DNA of 5,329 bases. Origin: Coraliomargarita_B sp036735565. Its GTDB lineage: Bacteria; Verrucomicrobiota; Verrucomicrobiia; Opitutales; Coraliomargaritaceae. The stretch spans positions 1 through 5,329 of the forward strand of contig DAINOC010000097.1 of assembly GCA_036735565.1 (NCBI GenBank), in the 5' to 3' direction. Shown here piece after piece: positions 4,322 to 5,329 of this stretch (positions are counted from its first letter, which is position 1; each line of letters opens with the position of its first letter). The position numbers were made by a program, and so were the translations under genes. The notes beneath the pieces are model-generated. The model was not told the DNA's origin. It searched no databases and saw only the letters and a program-made list of their open reading frames with translations.

Positions 4322-5329
4322 GAGCAATGGCTTTGTCATTGCCGGACGGTCCATCCCGCTCGGCACGAACGAGGACGTGCGCCTGACCATTTCGCAGACC
4401 TACACGGGCGATCCCATCAGCATCCCCCTGCGCGTGATCCGCGCCGACCGCCCGGGGCCCAAGGTCTTCGTCACGGCGGCTATCCATGGTGACGAAATCA
4501 ACGGCACCGGCATCATTCACGATTTTCTGTTCAACGACCGGCCCGACCTCGTCGCCGGCACCCTCGTGCTGGCCCCCGTGATCAATGTCTTTGGCTTCGA
4601 GTCCCACGAGCGCTACCTGCCGGACCGCCGCGACCTCAACCGCAGCTTCCCCGGGAGCGCCTCCGGCAGCCTCGCCAGCCGTGTGGCCCACGTCCTGATG
4701 CGCGAACTGGTGGGCAATTGCGACTACGGCATCGACCTCCACACCGCCGCTGCCCAGCGCACCAACTTTCCCAATATACGGGCCGACCTGAGTAATTCCC
4801 GCACCCGGCGGCTCGCCGCCGCCTTCGGCTGTATGCTCACGGTCGACGGCAAAGGGCCCGTCGGGTCCTTCCGCCGGGAGGCGACCAAGGCCGGTTGCCC
4901 CACGATCATCCTCGAGGCCGGGGAGCCCTGGAAGGTCGAGCCCGCGGTCCTGCAGATCGGCATCCGCGGCATCCGCAATATCCTCTCGGACCTCGGCATG
5001 ATTGAACTGCCGGTCAAGAAGCCCCCCTTCCAGCTCAAGATCCGCAAGACCATTTGGGTGCGCGCGGCGGTCGGCGGGATCCTCAAGTTTCACGTTAGCC
5101 CGGGCGACTTCATTAGCGCTGATCAGCCCATCGCCACCAACTACAGCATCATGGGCGTCGAGCAGTCTGTCCTGCACAGTCCCGCGCCCGGCGTGGTCCT
5201 GGGCATGGCAACCCTGCCCGCCGTCAAACCCGGCGAGCCCATCTGCCACATCGCCACCCTCACCGAAGGCCAGGTGCGCCGCTACCGCAAACAACTCGAA
5301 AGCACCCGCGGCGACCTCCACGCCCAGGT
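4314..5329 (+). CDS. AstE/AspA-type M14 zinc hydrolase (succinylglutamate desuccinylase/aspartoacylase family), 3' end cut by window
   Basis: At least 338 residues; the frame is still open at the window edge, so the C-terminus is missing. This is a member of the succinylglutamate desuccinylase/aspartoacylase group of zinc carboxypeptidases (Pfam PF04952), which hydrolyse N-acyl amino acids or C-terminal acidic residues. Zinc ligands are H58 and E61 in AAIHGDEINGTG and H143 in GIDLHTAA. Substrate-binding residues appear in RRDLNRSFPG (105-114), and the likely general base is E201 in IILEAGEPW. From about residue 240 a second beta-rich domain follows, with GGILKFHVSPGDFISADQPIA (254-274) and SPAPGVV (289-295) resembling the barrel fold seen at the C-terminus of this family. 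No signal peptide is seen. The start overlaps the rimK stop by 8 bp. In rimK neighbourhoods this family is thought to remove or trim added glutamates; a small-molecule deacylase role remains possible. Confidence 0.9.
   Translation, partial: MSESNGFVIAGRSIPLGTNEDVRLTISQTYTGDPISIPLRVIRADRPGPKVFVTAAIHGDEINGTGIIHDFLFNDRPDLVAGTLVLAPVINVFGFESHERYLPDRRDLNRSFPGSASGSLASRVAHVLMRELVGNCDYGIDLHTAAAQRTNFPNIRADLSNSRTRRLAAAFGCMLTVDGKGPVGSFRREATKAGCPTIILEAGEPWKVEPAVLQIGIRGIRNILSDLGMIELPVKKPPFQLKIRKTIWVRAAVGGILKFHVSPGDFISADQPIATNYSIMGVEQSVLHSPAPGVVLGMATLPAVKPGEPICHIATLTEGQVRRYRKQLESTRGDLHAQ

Noticed and set aside
4251..5321. Long open frame of 356 codons on the minus strand
   Set aside because: It is antisense to the AstE/AspA-like gene, which has intact zinc-ligand motifs. 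The frame has no recognisable family and no ribosome binding site that I can see.

Overview
The window is GC-rich bacterial DNA. It has a gene-free left part (about 1-799), one small heat-shock gene with its own terminator, and then a tightly packed run of four genes that leaves the right edge. All genes are on the + strand. The organism cannot be fixed from the sequence. The Hsp20 N-terminus, the gene set and the TTCG-rich intergenic DNA fit a Verrucomicrobia/Opitutae-like (PVC) bacterium, but this is a weak guess. No phage, plasmid, tRNA, rRNA or CRISPR signal was seen.

Left part: a 182-bp element (44-225) has perfect 18-bp terminal inverted repeats and sits between identical 10-bp direct repeats (34-43 and 226-235). 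It encodes no protein and contains a large internal hairpin, so it looks like a miniature inverted-repeat transposable element (MITE) with its target-site duplication intact. Positions 236-799 hold no credible gene. They do hold a degenerate TTCG-type repeat, a three-stem inverted-repeat structure (481-557), two palindromic hairpins, a 14-bp perfect palindrome, and a sigma-54-like GG-N10-GC motif just before the hsp20 gene.

Middle: an Hsp20/alpha-crystallin chaperone (800-1231) is followed by a strong intrinsic terminator (1256-1284), which separates it from the downstream operon.

Right part: an M42-family metallo-aminopeptidase (1525-2631), a retropepsin-like 'ATP-dependent zinc protease' family protein (2640-3119), a RimK-type ATP-grasp glutamate ligase (3116-4321) and an AstE/AspA-type M14 zinc carboxypeptidase/deacylase (4314 to the edge). 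They are separated by 8 bp, a 4-bp overlap and an 8-bp overlap, so they probably form one translationally coupled operon. RimK adds glutamates to a protein C-terminus (ribosomal protein S6 in E. coli). The three hydrolases around it could cleave the tail, trim it and recycle the released glutamyl peptides. The most unusual point is that this RimK carries a C-terminal TrkA_C/RCK_C-like regulatory domain and a strongly basic tail, both absent from the 300-residue E. coli enzyme. This suggests ligand control of protein glutamylation.
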